Below, one piece after another: positions 18,012-26,360 of a DNA stretch of 64,000 nucleotides (position 1 is its first letter; every line of letters starts with the position of its first letter). The translations under genes were made by a program, and so were the position numbers. The stretch is from Tunturiibacter empetritectus (GTDB lineage: Bacteria; Acidobacteriota; Terriglobia; Terriglobales; Acidobacteriaceae), in the NCBI RefSeq assembly GCF_013410875.1, contig NZ_JACCCU010000003.1:1-64000 (forward strand), in the 5' to 3' direction. The notes under the pieces are model-generated. The model was not told where the DNA came from and ran no database searches. It was given only the letters and a program-made list of their open reading frames with translations.

Positions 18012-18671
18012 TTAATAAGTTGCTTTCGTCTTTTCCCGGTCGATCAGAACGTCATCCGCAGTTCGCGTGGCGCCGGGCCGATCCGTTCCTAAGTGATGTA
18101 AAGCGGCCTGCTCTGGGCTTTCATTTGCAGACGCAACGGTGTGGCTGCTGACGCTCTTTTCCCCTGACGATGCGACGTCTTCACCGCCGGCAGCCTTGAG
18201 AATATCCTTGGCACGGGATACTTCATCAGAGCTGTCACAGTGAACCGATAGCAAAATGCCACCGTCATTGACACGCCCTTCGTAGCGTTTGGCCTCGTAT
18301 TCCGGGATGCCCATGCCAACGAGTGCACCGACTAAACCCCCTACTGCCCCGCCGATGCCAAGCCCCGCCAGTGAGGCCATGATCGGACCTGCGGCAATAA
18401 GAGGACCGACTCCAGGAATTGCCAACGCTCCGATGCCTGCCAGCAAACCGAGCGTGCCTCCAACCACGCCACCGACTCCGACGCCAGTCGCAGTTCCTTC
18501 AGGGGCCTTCGTGTTCTTCTCAGTCGCGAAGTCTTTGGATCCCTCTTTGTCAGACATCAAGACTGAAACATCATCGTTAGAAAAACCGGCGGTTGTTAGC
18601 TGATCGACTGCTAATTCCGCGGCCTTACGAGTAGAGAATATTGCGAATGCTGCTGTATTCTTTCCTGCCAT
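18012..18671 (-). CDS. General stress protein 17M-like, glycine-zipper membrane protein
   Basis: A 219-residue protein. The N-terminus (AFAIFSTRKAAELAVDQLTT, AGFSNDDVSVLMSD) is the ferredoxin-like domain of the 17M/YflT general stress family. The middle is a glycine-rich membrane region (GVGVGGVVGGTLGLLAGIGA, GIGGAVGGLVGALVGMGIP), and then comes a second small alpha/beta unit (GILLSVHCDSSDEVSRAKDI). The tail is hydrophilic. Such proteins are induced by osmotic or desiccation stress; the biochemical role is unknown. The ATG follows AGGAGAA. It is downstream of the BON gene on the same strand and closed by a strong terminator. Confidence 0.75.
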   Translation of the reverse strand: MAGKNTAAFAIFSTRKAAELAVDQLTTAGFSNDDVSVLMSDKEGSKDFATEKNTKAPEGTATGVGVGGVVGGTLGLLAGIGALAIPGVGPLIAAGPIMASLAGLGIGGAVGGLVGALVGMGIPEYEAKRYEGRVNDGGILLSVHCDSSDEVSRAKDILKAAGGEDVASSGEKSVSSHTVASANESPEQAALHHLGTDRPGATRTADDVLIDREKTKATY

Positions 18672-18726
18672 GGTAGTTCTCCTTGAATCAGATAGAGAGT
18701 GATTGAAACCGTAGTTTCAATTTCTG

Positions 18727-19128
18727 TTATTGTTTGACCGTTAACTGATTTGTCACTTTGTCCTGACCAACGATAGCCGCTGTCTTGGAGGCGATATTCT
18801 GCCTCTCCTCTTCGGATTTGACAGGCCCCTTTAACGTTACGGCTCCATCCTGAGTGATGATCTTCACGTTGTGCGCATATGTCGAAAGCGATTTGTCCGC
18901 CATGATTGATTGACGGATTTTCTTGCTTGTAAGGCGGTCTGCTGTGTTTTCTTTTTGCTGGTCCGCGGTCGTTTGTCGCGCTTTGTTCCTCGCTGAGTTG
19001 TCTGCAGCAGGAGAAGCGGCAGGTTGTGCCTGGTCTTGAGCAGGTAGTGCAACAGGCAGAAAGCACAGCGCCATGAGCACACAACAGGTCATAGCCGATT
19101 TCCGTAGGTTTTGAAGCTTTGTTGACAT
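18727..19128 (-). CDS. Periplasmic BON-domain protein
   Basis: A 133-residue exported protein. ATG at 19128 follows GGGAGA and gives a signal peptide (SAMTCCVLMALCFLPVALPA) cleaved near AQD; a longer start at 19185 would bury it. After a Gln/Ala-rich linker comes one BON domain (LTSKKIRQSIMADKSLSTYA, VKIITQDGAVTLKGPVKSEE, IVGQDKVTNQLTV), as in OsmY, which binds phospholipid or stabilises the envelope under osmotic stress. The shared 26-bp element lies 113 bp upstream. Confidence 0.85.
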   Translation of the reverse strand: MSTKLQNLRKSAMTCCVLMALCFLPVALPAQDQAQPAASPAADNSARNKARQTTADQQKENTADRLTSKKIRQSIMADKSLSTYAHNVKIITQDGAVTLKGPVKSEEERQNIASKTAAIVGQDKVTNQLTVKQ

Positions 19129-19241
19129 ATGTGTCTCCCTTAATAAGCACTGCGAATCGCCTGAGTTATGTCGCGCGAATTGCATTGGTGAACAGTCCGG
19201 GGGTATGCCTTCGGATCAATACCTGCAGCGTCACCGCCCCT

Positions 19242-19308
19242 TACAAAATGTATGATGCCGAACACTTCTTCGCGCGCGAGCGAATCTGAATTTATTTTTG
19301 GTACTCCA
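19242..19308 (-). promoter_or_regulatory. Shared 26-bp upstream element, copy 2
   Basis: Positions 19242-19267 differ from 16450-16475 at only one of 26 bases, and the neighbouring AT-rich block (to about 19308) is also similar. It is 113 bp upstream of the BON-domain gene, nearly the same distance as for copy 1. This supports a common promoter or binding site. Confidence 0.65.
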
Positions 19309-19323
19309 GGTACGTTTTCGTTT

Positions 19324-19379
19324 CCTGCGTAGGCACTGCTGATGCCGAAAGGCGCTAAAACACGAGTTTCCTACGCAGG
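19324..19379. repeat. 10-bp inverted repeat
   Basis: CCTGCGTAGG (19324-19333) and CCTACGCAGG (19370-19379) are perfect inverted copies 36 bp apart, beyond the regulatory element of the BON gene. The role is unknown; it may be an operator pair or an end of the integrase scar. Confidence 0.4.
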
Positions 19380-19664
19380 GCCTTCCCGCAGAAGTCAGTC
19401 AGGACTGTACGAAATAATGCGGCAAGCACAGCAATTAGGACGCAAGAATCCGAGAGCAGGTCACTCGGTCTATCAAACTGCAAAAAAAGCCTGGCAGATA
19501 TGGACCAGACTTCCCAGACGATTGCACACGGACGGAACGCCTACGGAATCGCCTTGTCACTTCTGCAGGCTTTTCATTCTGATGCAACAATCTGTTCTCG
19601 CCAGTCATTCGACGGAAACGAAGATCTGTTTAGATCGCTATCACGGTTCCAATGACCGTCCACA

Positions 19665-19935
19665 TCATTTACGAAAGATGTTTGGTCCCCCAGGCACCTC
19701 TCGTGGGTCGAATGGAGGCATGGCCGAGGAGCAGCTGAATTTGCTTTGGTGCCCCTTCTGCTTCCGGCAGAGTTTCGCGCGAGTCTGTCGCAGGTCGTAC
19801 GGCGCGAGTTTGCTCAGTTCTGGGCCCTTGCGTAGCGCATCACCAGGCGCTAGACCGCCATGGCTTCCGTGATCTTTATTCAGACCACATCGCCCTTGTT
19901 GATGAGCCTGAAGCTCAGACCGGTCCAGAACCCTG
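19665..19935 (-). pseudogene. Tyrosine recombinase (phage-type integrase) C-terminal remnant
   Basis: In one minus-strand frame LAPYDLRQTRAKLCRK matches the catalytic HxLRRT box region of tyrosine integrases (family form APHDLRRTCAKLC). After a frameshift another frame gives GAPKQIQLLLGHASI, the conserved LGH box. Upstream pieces in other frames (INKGDV, RLVMRYA) fit the preceding catalytic segment. The active-site tyrosine region and the whole N-terminal half are missing, and stops interrupt each frame. It lies about 0.9 kb from a tRNA-Ala fragment. Confidence 0.75.
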
Positions 19936-20150
19936 CCGCAGCCAAACATAGTCGATCCGACGCTTGACCCCCTGCTAAACCACGGTCCGTATCCGATTTC
20001 CCTTGTCAGTCGGGTCGGGAAACTTCCGAGATGATCAGCCTCTGAAATGCAACACTCTCGACGCTAAAGTCACCATCAGAAAAGAGCGTCTGCTTCACTC
20101 TTTCAGTCATCAGAATAGGGTGCAAGAAAAGAACAAAGAGGTAAAGGAAT

Positions 20151-20372
20151 ATGCCATTAGAAAGCGATACCCAACCATCCGTTTCAAAAATTGAGAAGAT
20201 GCCAGCGTGTCATGAACGACTGGAGCTTGCGCTAAGGTTTTTGGCGGCAGCTGGAGAGTGTGTGAACTCAGTAGGCCCTGGCAGAACGAGCTCGAGCCGT
20301 TCAGACCTTCTTTGGACGTACAACGCCATGGTGAATCATAGTGATCGGTGCCATAAGTGCACAGAAGTCTGA
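20151..20372 (+). CDS. Hypothetical 73-residue protein
   Basis: The ATG at 20151 has AAAGGA five bases upstream. The product is helical in the middle (HERLELALRFLAAAGECVNS), then has SSSRSDLLWTYNAMVNHSD and ends RCHKCTEV with a CxxC-like pair. No family is recognised. It lies in the scar between the integrase remnant and the tRNA-Ala fragment, so it may be cargo left from the element. Confidence 0.4.
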   Translation: MPLESDTQPSVSKIEKMPACHERLELALRFLAAAGECVNSVGPGRTSSSRSDLLWTYNAMVNHSDRCHKCTEV

Positions 20373-20714
20373 GCTGATTGATATAAATCATTGCATTGAC
20401 TTATGGACTCGCATTCAGACGAACCAAAGATAAATACCTTAAGGTAGTCGGACCTGTAAATGAGACACCCTCGTCGCCTGCTATCCATCTAAGTTCGGGC
20501 GTACTGGCGGAGGCCGCCCATAGCAGGTGCCTTAGAGCAGTGTTTTGAGAATCTGATCAGGACGGCAGAAGCAGCTTAGGCAGGGGATGTGTCTCGATGT
20601 GTAGAACTGAACTCAGACCGAAGCAAAAAGCTTGGCTTGAGTAAGGATTGGCCCAGGCTACCCGAACAAGCTCAGTAAAGAAGCGATCCCTGATGTTTTT
20701 GACTGGCGGTATTT

Positions 20715-20797
20715 GGGGTGCTAAATAGGGTGCCGAAAACTTCAGGTTATGTGATTTCCAGTGCTTTTGAGTCGTTACGATCGCCATCGATGCTCAT
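20715..20797 (+). repeat. Integration-scar-like repeat, family A copy 2
   Basis: GGGTGCTAAATA and GGGTGCCGAAAAC are adjacent imperfect direct repeats (20716-20740). They are followed after about 40 bp by a 20-bp sequence (20778-20797) identical to 8656-8675, then by TTCAATAAGTTAC and the tRNA-Ala fragment. Short tandem motifs between an integrase gene and a tRNA end are what arm-type binding sites look like. Confidence 0.55.
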
Positions 20798-20825
20798 GAA
20801 TTCAATAAGTTACAAACGTTGAGTT

Positions 20826-20870
20826 ATATGGCATGGAAGAGTCATCGATTCGATCCCAATCAAGTCCACA
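20826..20870 (+). pseudogene. Degenerate 3' half of tRNA-Ala(GGC)
   Basis: The sequence reads like a tRNA-Ala from the anticodon on: GGCATG (anticodon GGC), AGAGTCATCG, a T-loop TTCGATC with partly decayed T-stem (ATCGA/CCAAT), and CAAGTCCAC at the acceptor. A few substitutions break pairing, and the 5' half is absent. This is the expected footprint of a tyrosine-integrase element that inserted into a tRNA 3' end and was later lost. Confidence 0.55.
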
Positions 20871-21065
20871 GATAAACGATATAGATTGGTAAGTTTATCG
20901 ACATCGTTCCTCATCACCCCGGAACACTGGGAGGCATGAACGGTGCGTGCGGCACTCAGCCACTGCTCGAAAGTATCGGAGTTGATGGGATTTCCATGAC
21001 AAACCCCTCCTGGTTTGAATTGCAAGCTGTTTAGGGCTAAGTTCGCGATTCTCGCTTTCACATTT

Positions 21066-21755
21066 TCACAACTGTTGTCTGACTCCCGCTTCATTTGCCA
21101 AGGGCTTCAACTGGTGCGATAAGTCGCCTTGGAGAGCGGCCTTAGCTTCCTTTCGGCGAAAGGTCATTGCGAGCGGCCTTTGTTTGACATCTTCCATGAG
21201 GAAGCCCAAGCCGCTGTAGAACGCAAACGCGGCGAGCAAAAAGCCTGTCCATGCTGCGAAGAGAACCGCGCCGCCACCAAATCCAAATTGCACCAAGCCG
21301 CTGCCGCTGGATCGTAGGATTGCGATGGTCAAGAGAACTCCAAGCAATGGCTTTCCTGGGAATGTCACTACCGTAAGGACGATCAGTATGAGGGCCAGGA
21401 GGAGTAGAAAAACTCCCATCGCGATACTGGTGCTGCCTGGTACGCCAGTGTAAAATTCAACCCCTTGCACCACCCATGCTGCGGCAAAGATGCCCATAGC
21501 TGTGGCTCCTCCGGAGTCTCGCGAAAGGAAAGCCATGATGCACGGGATTAGCTCAAGGGGAGCGACGAAGGCCAATAGCATCACCGCGAGGAGCTTTGTG
21601 TCCGCCAATGGAATCCAGTGAAGCGCATAAGCGCTGAGCAATGCATTTCCCACTCCGAAGCCGAAGCATCCGAGGGGGAGGGCAGTGCCATAAGGACGCA
21701 CGACAATCCTTGTGATTGACTGGACATCCGCTGGTTTTGTGTTCTCATCGCTCAT
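21066..21755 (-). CDS. GPR1/FUN34/YaaH (SatP-like) transporter
   Basis: A 229-residue inner-membrane protein with six hydrophobic helices. The first motif (YGTALPLGCFGFGVGNALL) replaces the family signature NPAPLGL, so it is a divergent member. FLSRDSGGATAMGIFAAAWV, then GVEFYTG and LLLLALILIVLTVVTF follow the family pattern. Characterised members take up acetate or succinate with protons. ATG at 21755 leaves eight bases after the previous stop; ATG 21770 or 21797 would overlap. It is the last well-supported gene of the hydrolase-oxidoreductase-GH15 operon and could export or import an organic acid made by that pathway. Confidence 0.7.
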   Translation of the reverse strand: MSDENTKPADVQSITRIVVRPYGTALPLGCFGFGVGNALLSAYALHWIPLADTKLLAVMLLAFVAPLELIPCIMAFLSRDSGGATAMGIFAAAWVVQGVEFYTGVPGSTSIAMGVFLLLLALILIVLTVVTFPGKPLLGVLLTIAILRSSGSGLVQFGFGGGAVLFAAWTGFLLAAFAFYSGLGFLMEDVKQRPLAMTFRRKEAKAALQGDLSHQLKPLANEAGVRQQL

Positions 21756-21762
21756 ATCTGCT

Positions 21763-22236
21763 TCATGCATTGCAAAAACTGCCGAGAACGGTTCCAAAGA
21801 TTACGTGCGAAAGCAAAACCGCAATGGGTGTCTTGGCGCCATAGTTGAGTGCAAGAAAACCAGGTGGTTCCAGCCTGCGTGTTGCTGATGGCCCAGCCCA
21901 TTCGGTCGCCATCCGCGGGTGCAGGTTGGGCATCAGAGACATACCCAGTGTCAGGACGATAGTGCCTTGAACAGCCCCAAAGAGGGCGCCTCGCCACCAG
22001 GAAGGGCCGCCAAGAAAATGGAAAGCCACGATGTACGGCAGGGCGAAGATTAAACCGCTTACGATGTGCAGTCCAAAGCCCCACAAGCGAGCTTTTGATC
22101 GTGCCGAAGTAACCATTGTGCCGAGCATAAAGGGCAAGCTCATCCGAGTGAGGTGAAGGGCTTGAGTAATCGACTCGAATGTAGCTTGTGCGAGCGTCGC
22201 CATGACGCCCCAGAACAACCAGCTTTGCCAGTTCAT
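21763..22236 (-). CDS. Hypothetical four-helix membrane protein
   Basis: A 157-residue protein with hydrophobic segments WLFWGVMATLAQATF, MSLPFMLGTMV, GFGLHIVSGLIFALPYIVAF, GALFGAVQGTIVLTLGMSLM and LLSHVIFGTVLGSF. It resembles unnamed conserved membrane proteins. Its ATG overlaps the stop of the GH15 gene by 4 bp (ATGA), so it is translated with it. A role in transport or envelope stability is only guessed from the operon. Confidence 0.65.
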   Translation of the reverse strand: MNWQSWLFWGVMATLAQATFESITQALHLTRMSLPFMLGTMVTSARSKARLWGFGLHIVSGLIFALPYIVAFHFLGGPSWWRGALFGAVQGTIVLTLGMSLMPNLHPRMATEWAGPSATRRLEPPGFLALNYGAKTPIAVLLSHVIFGTVLGSFCNA

Positions 22237-24134
22237 TGCTTCGCCTCGATCCATTGACGTGCGCTATTTCTCACGTCCTCTGCAACTTCTTTTCGTCGTT
22301 TTTCAATGGCAAGTGCAGCGCTGATCAGACCAATATGTGTAAAAGCCTGTGGGAAGTTTCCCAGCGCGGCACCGCTCTTCGGGTCGATCTCTTCGGCGAA
22401 CAAGCCGACATCATTCGCGTACCGGAGAAGTTCTTCAAAGGTTTCCTCTGCTTGTTTCAGGCTACCTCCGCCCATGGCCAGATGCTCAACTGCCCAAAAA
22501 CCGCAGATGCCGAAAGCTCCTTCCTCAGGGAATGTACCTCTACCGTCCGGTCGATTTCGGTAGAGGAGGGACCCGCCCGCACCTAGCTCATTCTTGATGC
22601 GGTTATAGGTGCCTTGAAGCCGCTCTGAAGAAGCTTCGTGGAAGTTGTGGAATGACATGAGCAGAAGACTAGAGTCCATCTTCTCCGACCCCGGCTCACT
22701 AGCGTAACTACGGATGCGGTTGTTCCAGGATTGGGTTTCGATAAAAGTGCGGATTTCATTCCGAGTCTTTTTGAACGCTTCGATCTGCTTTACGTCGATC
22801 GTCCCGGTCTCTGCAAATTTAACAAGCTCGTCGAGCGCCACCCAACATAACAGAAGAGAATGTGTATGCAAGACCGGCTCACCCCTTGGCTCCCAGATTC
22901 CCGCGTCCGGTTCGCGCCAGTGTTTGCATACATAATTGCCGAAATTGACGATTGTTTTTGCGGTGTCCCGGTCGAGCTTGCCTTTGCCCTTGTACAGCTT
23001 CGCCGAGGCGCAGATGACCTCCCCATAGAGGTCCATCTGCACTTGCGAGCGGGCCGAGTTTCCCATCATAACCGGGACCGAACTCCTGTAGCCGGACAGG
23101 CGCGGCAGCTCTTTCTCTTCGCCCACGATATTTCCGTAGACGTCATACACTACCATTAACTTAGGTTGCGTCAGACGCGTCGCATGAAGCATCCATTCGA
23201 CAAAGGCTTCAGCCTCAAGCTCGTGACCCGTGCCGCACAACACATGGACAGCCACAGAAGCGTCGCGCAGCCAGCAATATCTGTAGTCGTAGTTCTTGTC
23301 GCCGCCGATCTGTTCCGGCAGCGAAGTTGTCGCAGCGGCAACGAACGCTCCAGAGGGAGCAAAATGGAGCATCTTAAGCGCCAGCACACTTCGCAAGACG
23401 GCTTCACGATATTCCCCGGAGTAAGAACACTTCGCAGACCACATCTGCCACCAGTCGATGGTTCGAGTGAGCGCAGCGAGTGACCCTTCAGGAAATGCGA
23501 GTGCCGCGGGCGCATCAGTCGCGAAAGTCAGCGAGAAAGATAGTCGATCTCCCGCTTGGATATTGGTCATACCGGTCGCACCGGAGGGATTGAGCTTAAA
23601 CTCCATCTGGCTTTGTAAGCGAACAACCGCGCCCGGGATGTCAACGCGAAGACCGAGCTTCCCGTTATCTTGGATATCGGGCTTCTTTGTTCCATACTGG
23701 GGTCGCGGATTGAATTGCACATTGATCTCTACTTCTCCGGTCACTCCTTCGAGGATACGGATCAGTTCCCGCTGAGGAACGAGACGGCCGGATGTGAATT
23801 CTTCTCCGGCAACCGGCATGAAATCGGTCAATCGAACGGTTCCCGTCTGAGTCTCGAATGTTGTTTGGAGCACGTTTGTGTCGTGCACGTATTTTCGGCT
23901 TGTGGTGAAGGTAGTCGCGGGGCAGATCTGCCAGCTGCCTCCGTTCTCTGGCCCTGTGAGATAAGCAAACATAGAAGGGCTGTCAAAGCACGGCCAGCAA
24001 AGCCAATCAATCGACCCCTCGGTCGAAACCAGCGCGGCCGAGCGGCAATCCCCAATGACTGCGTAATCCTCAATTCCAAGCTGGAGGCGAGAAAAGGTGG
24101 CCGGAAGCTCCTGAATCGGCATGGATTGACTCAT
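22233..24134 (-). CDS. GH15-family glucoamylase/trehalase-like enzyme
   Basis: A 633-residue cytoplasmic enzyme of glycoside hydrolase family 15. It has the N-terminal beta domain (QLGIEDYAVIGDCRSAALVS, GSIDWLCWPCFDSPSMFA) and an (alpha/alpha)6 barrel with the hallmark YDYRYCWLRDASVAV near residues 282-296 and GAFGICGFWAVEHLAMGG toward the end. Family members release glucose from maltooligosaccharides, isomaltose or trehalose by inversion; specificity cannot be read here. ATG at 24134 overlaps the stop of the GMC gene as ATGA; ATG 24140 is the alternative. There is no signal peptide. Glucose it releases might be used by the neighbouring oxidoreductase. Confidence 0.88.
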   Translation of the reverse strand: MSQSMPIQELPATFSRLQLGIEDYAVIGDCRSAALVSTEGSIDWLCWPCFDSPSMFAYLTGPENGGSWQICPATTFTTSRKYVHDTNVLQTTFETQTGTVRLTDFMPVAGEEFTSGRLVPQRELIRILEGVTGEVEINVQFNPRPQYGTKKPDIQDNGKLGLRVDIPGAVVRLQSQMEFKLNPSGATGMTNIQAGDRLSFSLTFATDAPAALAFPEGSLAALTRTIDWWQMWSAKCSYSGEYREAVLRSVLALKMLHFAPSGAFVAAATTSLPEQIGGDKNYDYRYCWLRDASVAVHVLCGTGHELEAEAFVEWMLHATRLTQPKLMVVYDVYGNIVGEEKELPRLSGYRSSVPVMMGNSARSQVQMDLYGEVICASAKLYKGKGKLDRDTAKTIVNFGNYVCKHWREPDAGIWEPRGEPVLHTHSLLLCWVALDELVKFAETGTIDVKQIEAFKKTRNEIRTFIETQSWNNRIRSYASEPGSEKMDSSLLLMSFHNFHEASSERLQGTYNRIKNELGAGGSLLYRNRPDGRGTFPEEGAFGICGFWAVEHLAMGGGSLKQAEETFEELLRYANDVGLFAEEIDPKSGAALGNFPQAFTHIGLISAALAIEKRRKEVAEDVRNSARQWIEAKQ

Positions 24135-25708
24135 CGCCATTCCCCATCCTGAAGAAATATATCTGCTGTCCGCAGGGACAGCGCCATGATCGTGAGTGCG
24201 GGGTTTGCGGGTAGTGCAGACGGGAAGACAGAGTTGTCGCAAATCCATAGATTTGGCACATCGAAGCTCCGTCCGTTCGGATCGACCACATTCGTATTTG
24301 GATTGTCGCCCATACGGCACGTGCCGATTGTGTGTGCCGATCGTTGGTAGGTCCAGATGTCGGTTGCCCCGGCGGCCTTCCAGGCAGCCGTCATGAGATC
24401 CTGGGCATGTCGACTCATACGCAGTTCGTTCTCGCCATAACTGAAGTGAACACGTGCCTTCTTCATACCCAGGGCATCGCTCTCCTCGGATAGTTCGAGG
24501 AAATTGTTTTCAGATGGAAGGCAATCGCCGTTAATCCCAATACCGGCGACGTGGTTGTACTGTTGCAAGTAATCGACGAGCGGTTTACCCCAAAGGCCGC
24601 GCCCTCGCGCCACTTGCATCGACCATGTGACCGGAACGATGCCCAGGCTTTGAGTGAGGTAACCGCCGGCGAAGCCTGCCTGTGCAGGCCGAATCGTGTC
24701 TTCGCTGATCAGAGACGCGGGAAAGCCTTTGTTCGGCCGGGTTTCATCGGCGAACGTCCCCCATACCTGCGTAGCCACATGTGCCATGAAGTTGCGACCG
24801 ACCTGTCCGCTGGAGTTGCCGAGTCCTTCCCCATGCCCTCCATTGCAATGCAAGAGGAGCCGCGGTGTCTCGACCGCTCCAGCGCACAGGAACACAACCT
24901 TGCAGCGCTGTCGAATATTCTCATCGCCATGCCGATAGATTACGGCACTCACTCTTCCTTGATTGTTGAGTTCGAAGTTGTGCACAAAGCATTCAGGCCG
25001 GATCTCTGCGCCAGCTTTAACGGCTGCGGGGAGATAGGTCACATCCATGCTGGCTTTCGCGCCGTTGCGACAGCCTTGATGGCAGTATCCGCGATTCACG
25101 CAGGCGTGTCGGGCCTCATACCCTTCCTGCTGGTAATCGCTAGAGACAGCAGCCACCGGCGCCTCGCTGGTGCGGAGGCCAAGTTCGCGAAAGCCTCGCT
25201 GCATCAGTTCTGCGGGTGCATTCAAAGGTACAGGGAGCAGCGGATACCTTCGCTCCGGGTCCCAGGGATATAGTGCCGGACCTGAGACTCCGAAGAACCT
25301 TTCGAGCTTTTCGTAATAGGGCCTCAGATCGTCCACCCTCATCGGCCAGTCAACACCTATGCCGAATTCAGAATGAATCCTAAAATCACGCGGGTCAGCC
25401 CGTGGTACAAACGCTCCCCAGTGAAGCATTGAGCCGCCAACGCCTGTGCCGCTATTGTTACCACCGAACGCCGTCGGAGTGTTTCCTGCACTAAGCCGTT
25501 CGCCAAGCCAATAAAGCTCCGAGGCTGCAACTTCGTCAGTCGCAAAATCACGTCCCGGATCCCAGTTGCGTCCAGCTTCGAAAGCAACTACTCGCAATCC
25601 AGCACGAGCCAGCTTCGCCAACAATGGCGCTCCACCCGCGCCCGTGCCGATCACTACTGCATCTACTACTTCGTCCGTTCCATATCGCCGCATCGAATCA
25701 AGATTCAT
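24131..25708 (-). CDS. GMC family oxidoreductase
   Basis: A 525-residue flavoprotein. The FAD-binding Rossmann motif (VVIGTGAGGAPLLAKLARAG) is at residues 18-37. GNNSGTGVGGSMLHWGAFVP is the GMC signature region, and the C-terminal active-site part has SAHTIGTCRMG and NPALTIMALSLRTAD. With a gluconate-2-dehydrogenase subunit-3 gene upstream it fits the membrane-bound sugar/polyol dehydrogenase type, where electrons pass to a cytochrome c subunit; no cytochrome gene is seen here. ATG 25708 overlaps the preceding gene by 11 bp. A cysteine cluster (CVNRGYCHQGCRNGAK) could hold the Fe-S cluster known in glucose dehydrogenases of this class. Confidence 0.88.
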   Translation of the reverse strand: MNLDSMRRYGTDEVVDAVVIGTGAGGAPLLAKLARAGLRVVAFEAGRNWDPGRDFATDEVAASELYWLGERLSAGNTPTAFGGNNSGTGVGGSMLHWGAFVPRADPRDFRIHSEFGIGVDWPMRVDDLRPYYEKLERFFGVSGPALYPWDPERRYPLLPVPLNAPAELMQRGFRELGLRTSEAPVAAVSSDYQQEGYEARHACVNRGYCHQGCRNGAKASMDVTYLPAAVKAGAEIRPECFVHNFELNNQGRVSAVIYRHGDENIRQRCKVVFLCAGAVETPRLLLHCNGGHGEGLGNSSGQVGRNFMAHVATQVWGTFADETRPNKGFPASLISEDTIRPAQAGFAGGYLTQSLGIVPVTWSMQVARGRGLWGKPLVDYLQQYNHVAGIGINGDCLPSENNFLELSEESDALGMKKARVHFSYGENELRMSRHAQDLMTAAWKAAGATDIWTYQRSAHTIGTCRMGDNPNTNVVDPNGRSFDVPNLWICDNSVFPSALPANPALTIMALSLRTADIFLQDGEWR

Positions 25709-26360
25709 TCTCCCGCACCTTTGCCTTCGGCTCCCACCCCTCAACCTTGCCGAGACCCAATTGAACGAAACCGGATAATGCCGCCGAGTCTGCTCCATCC
25801 GCGATCCCGCTATACCCTAACTGTGCCAGGGTCTCAGGGTGTGACATATAAATCCCCGTAACGTCCCCCCGCAGATCCTCGAACCACCGTTGCATCTGAG
25901 TTGCGCTGAGACTCGCGACGTCAACACCAGAATCAGGCTCGCCCGCCTCCATCTCTCCGCTTTCGATCACCCTCAGGACCTGGTTCTTCTTCTCTGAGAG
26001 CAATTCAGCAAAACACGCCCGAAACTCTCTGCGCGCATACCGATCGATCGCCGCTAAGGCTCCGCGATAAGCCGTCAGATCTGGTGGTAGCTCCGAATAA
26101 CGCCATCCCTTTCCTTGTCCCACCGCCAACCGCGCATCAATGCACGTTGCGAAATCGATAGAACGATCGGGCATCGGCGTTACGCATTCCGCGAGCGCCT
26201 GGAGTATCTTTTTTTCGCCCGTCGATAGGGCCGTCTTTCTGCCTGGCTCATCTGAAGATCGGAGCCGCTTCAACAGGACCTCACGCGTCGGAGTGCTTAC
26301 GCGGTCGGAGTCAATGAGAGCTAAATAAGAAGGATCGATTTTCTCTTTTGTGATCATCAC
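25698..26360 (-). CDS. Gluconate 2-dehydrogenase subunit 3-like protein
   Basis: A 220-residue protein of the gluconate 2-dehydrogenase subunit 3 family, the small chaperone-like subunit of GMC dehydrogenases. Seen are GEKKILQALAECVTPMPD, then YRGALAAIDRYARREF, FAELLSEKKNQVLR and VTGIYMSHPETLAQLGYSG, all in family order. Many homologues carry a Tat signal that exports the complex; none is seen here. This suggests a cytoplasmic complex or a different start. It overlaps the hydrolase gene upstream by 4 bp (ATGA) and the GMC gene downstream by 11 bp. Confidence 0.8.
   Translation of the reverse strand: MMITKEKIDPSYLALIDSDRVSTPTREVLLKRLRSSDEPGRKTALSTGEKKILQALAECVTPMPDRSIDFATCIDARLAVGQGKGWRYSELPPDLTAYRGALAAIDRYARREFRACFAELLSEKKNQVLRVIESGEMEAGEPDSGVDVASLSATQMQRWFEDLRGDVTGIYMSHPETLAQLGYSGIADGADSAALSGFVQLGLGKVEGWEPKAKVRENES

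Noticed and set aside
19342..19872. 176-codon plus frame
   Set aside because: It runs antisense to the integrase remnant and the product is Arg/Ser/Pro-rich without family motifs.
20810..21094. 94-codon minus frame before the SatP-like gene stop
   Set aside because: Its last third lies over the tRNA-Ala fragment and it overlaps the transporter gene. No family resemblance.
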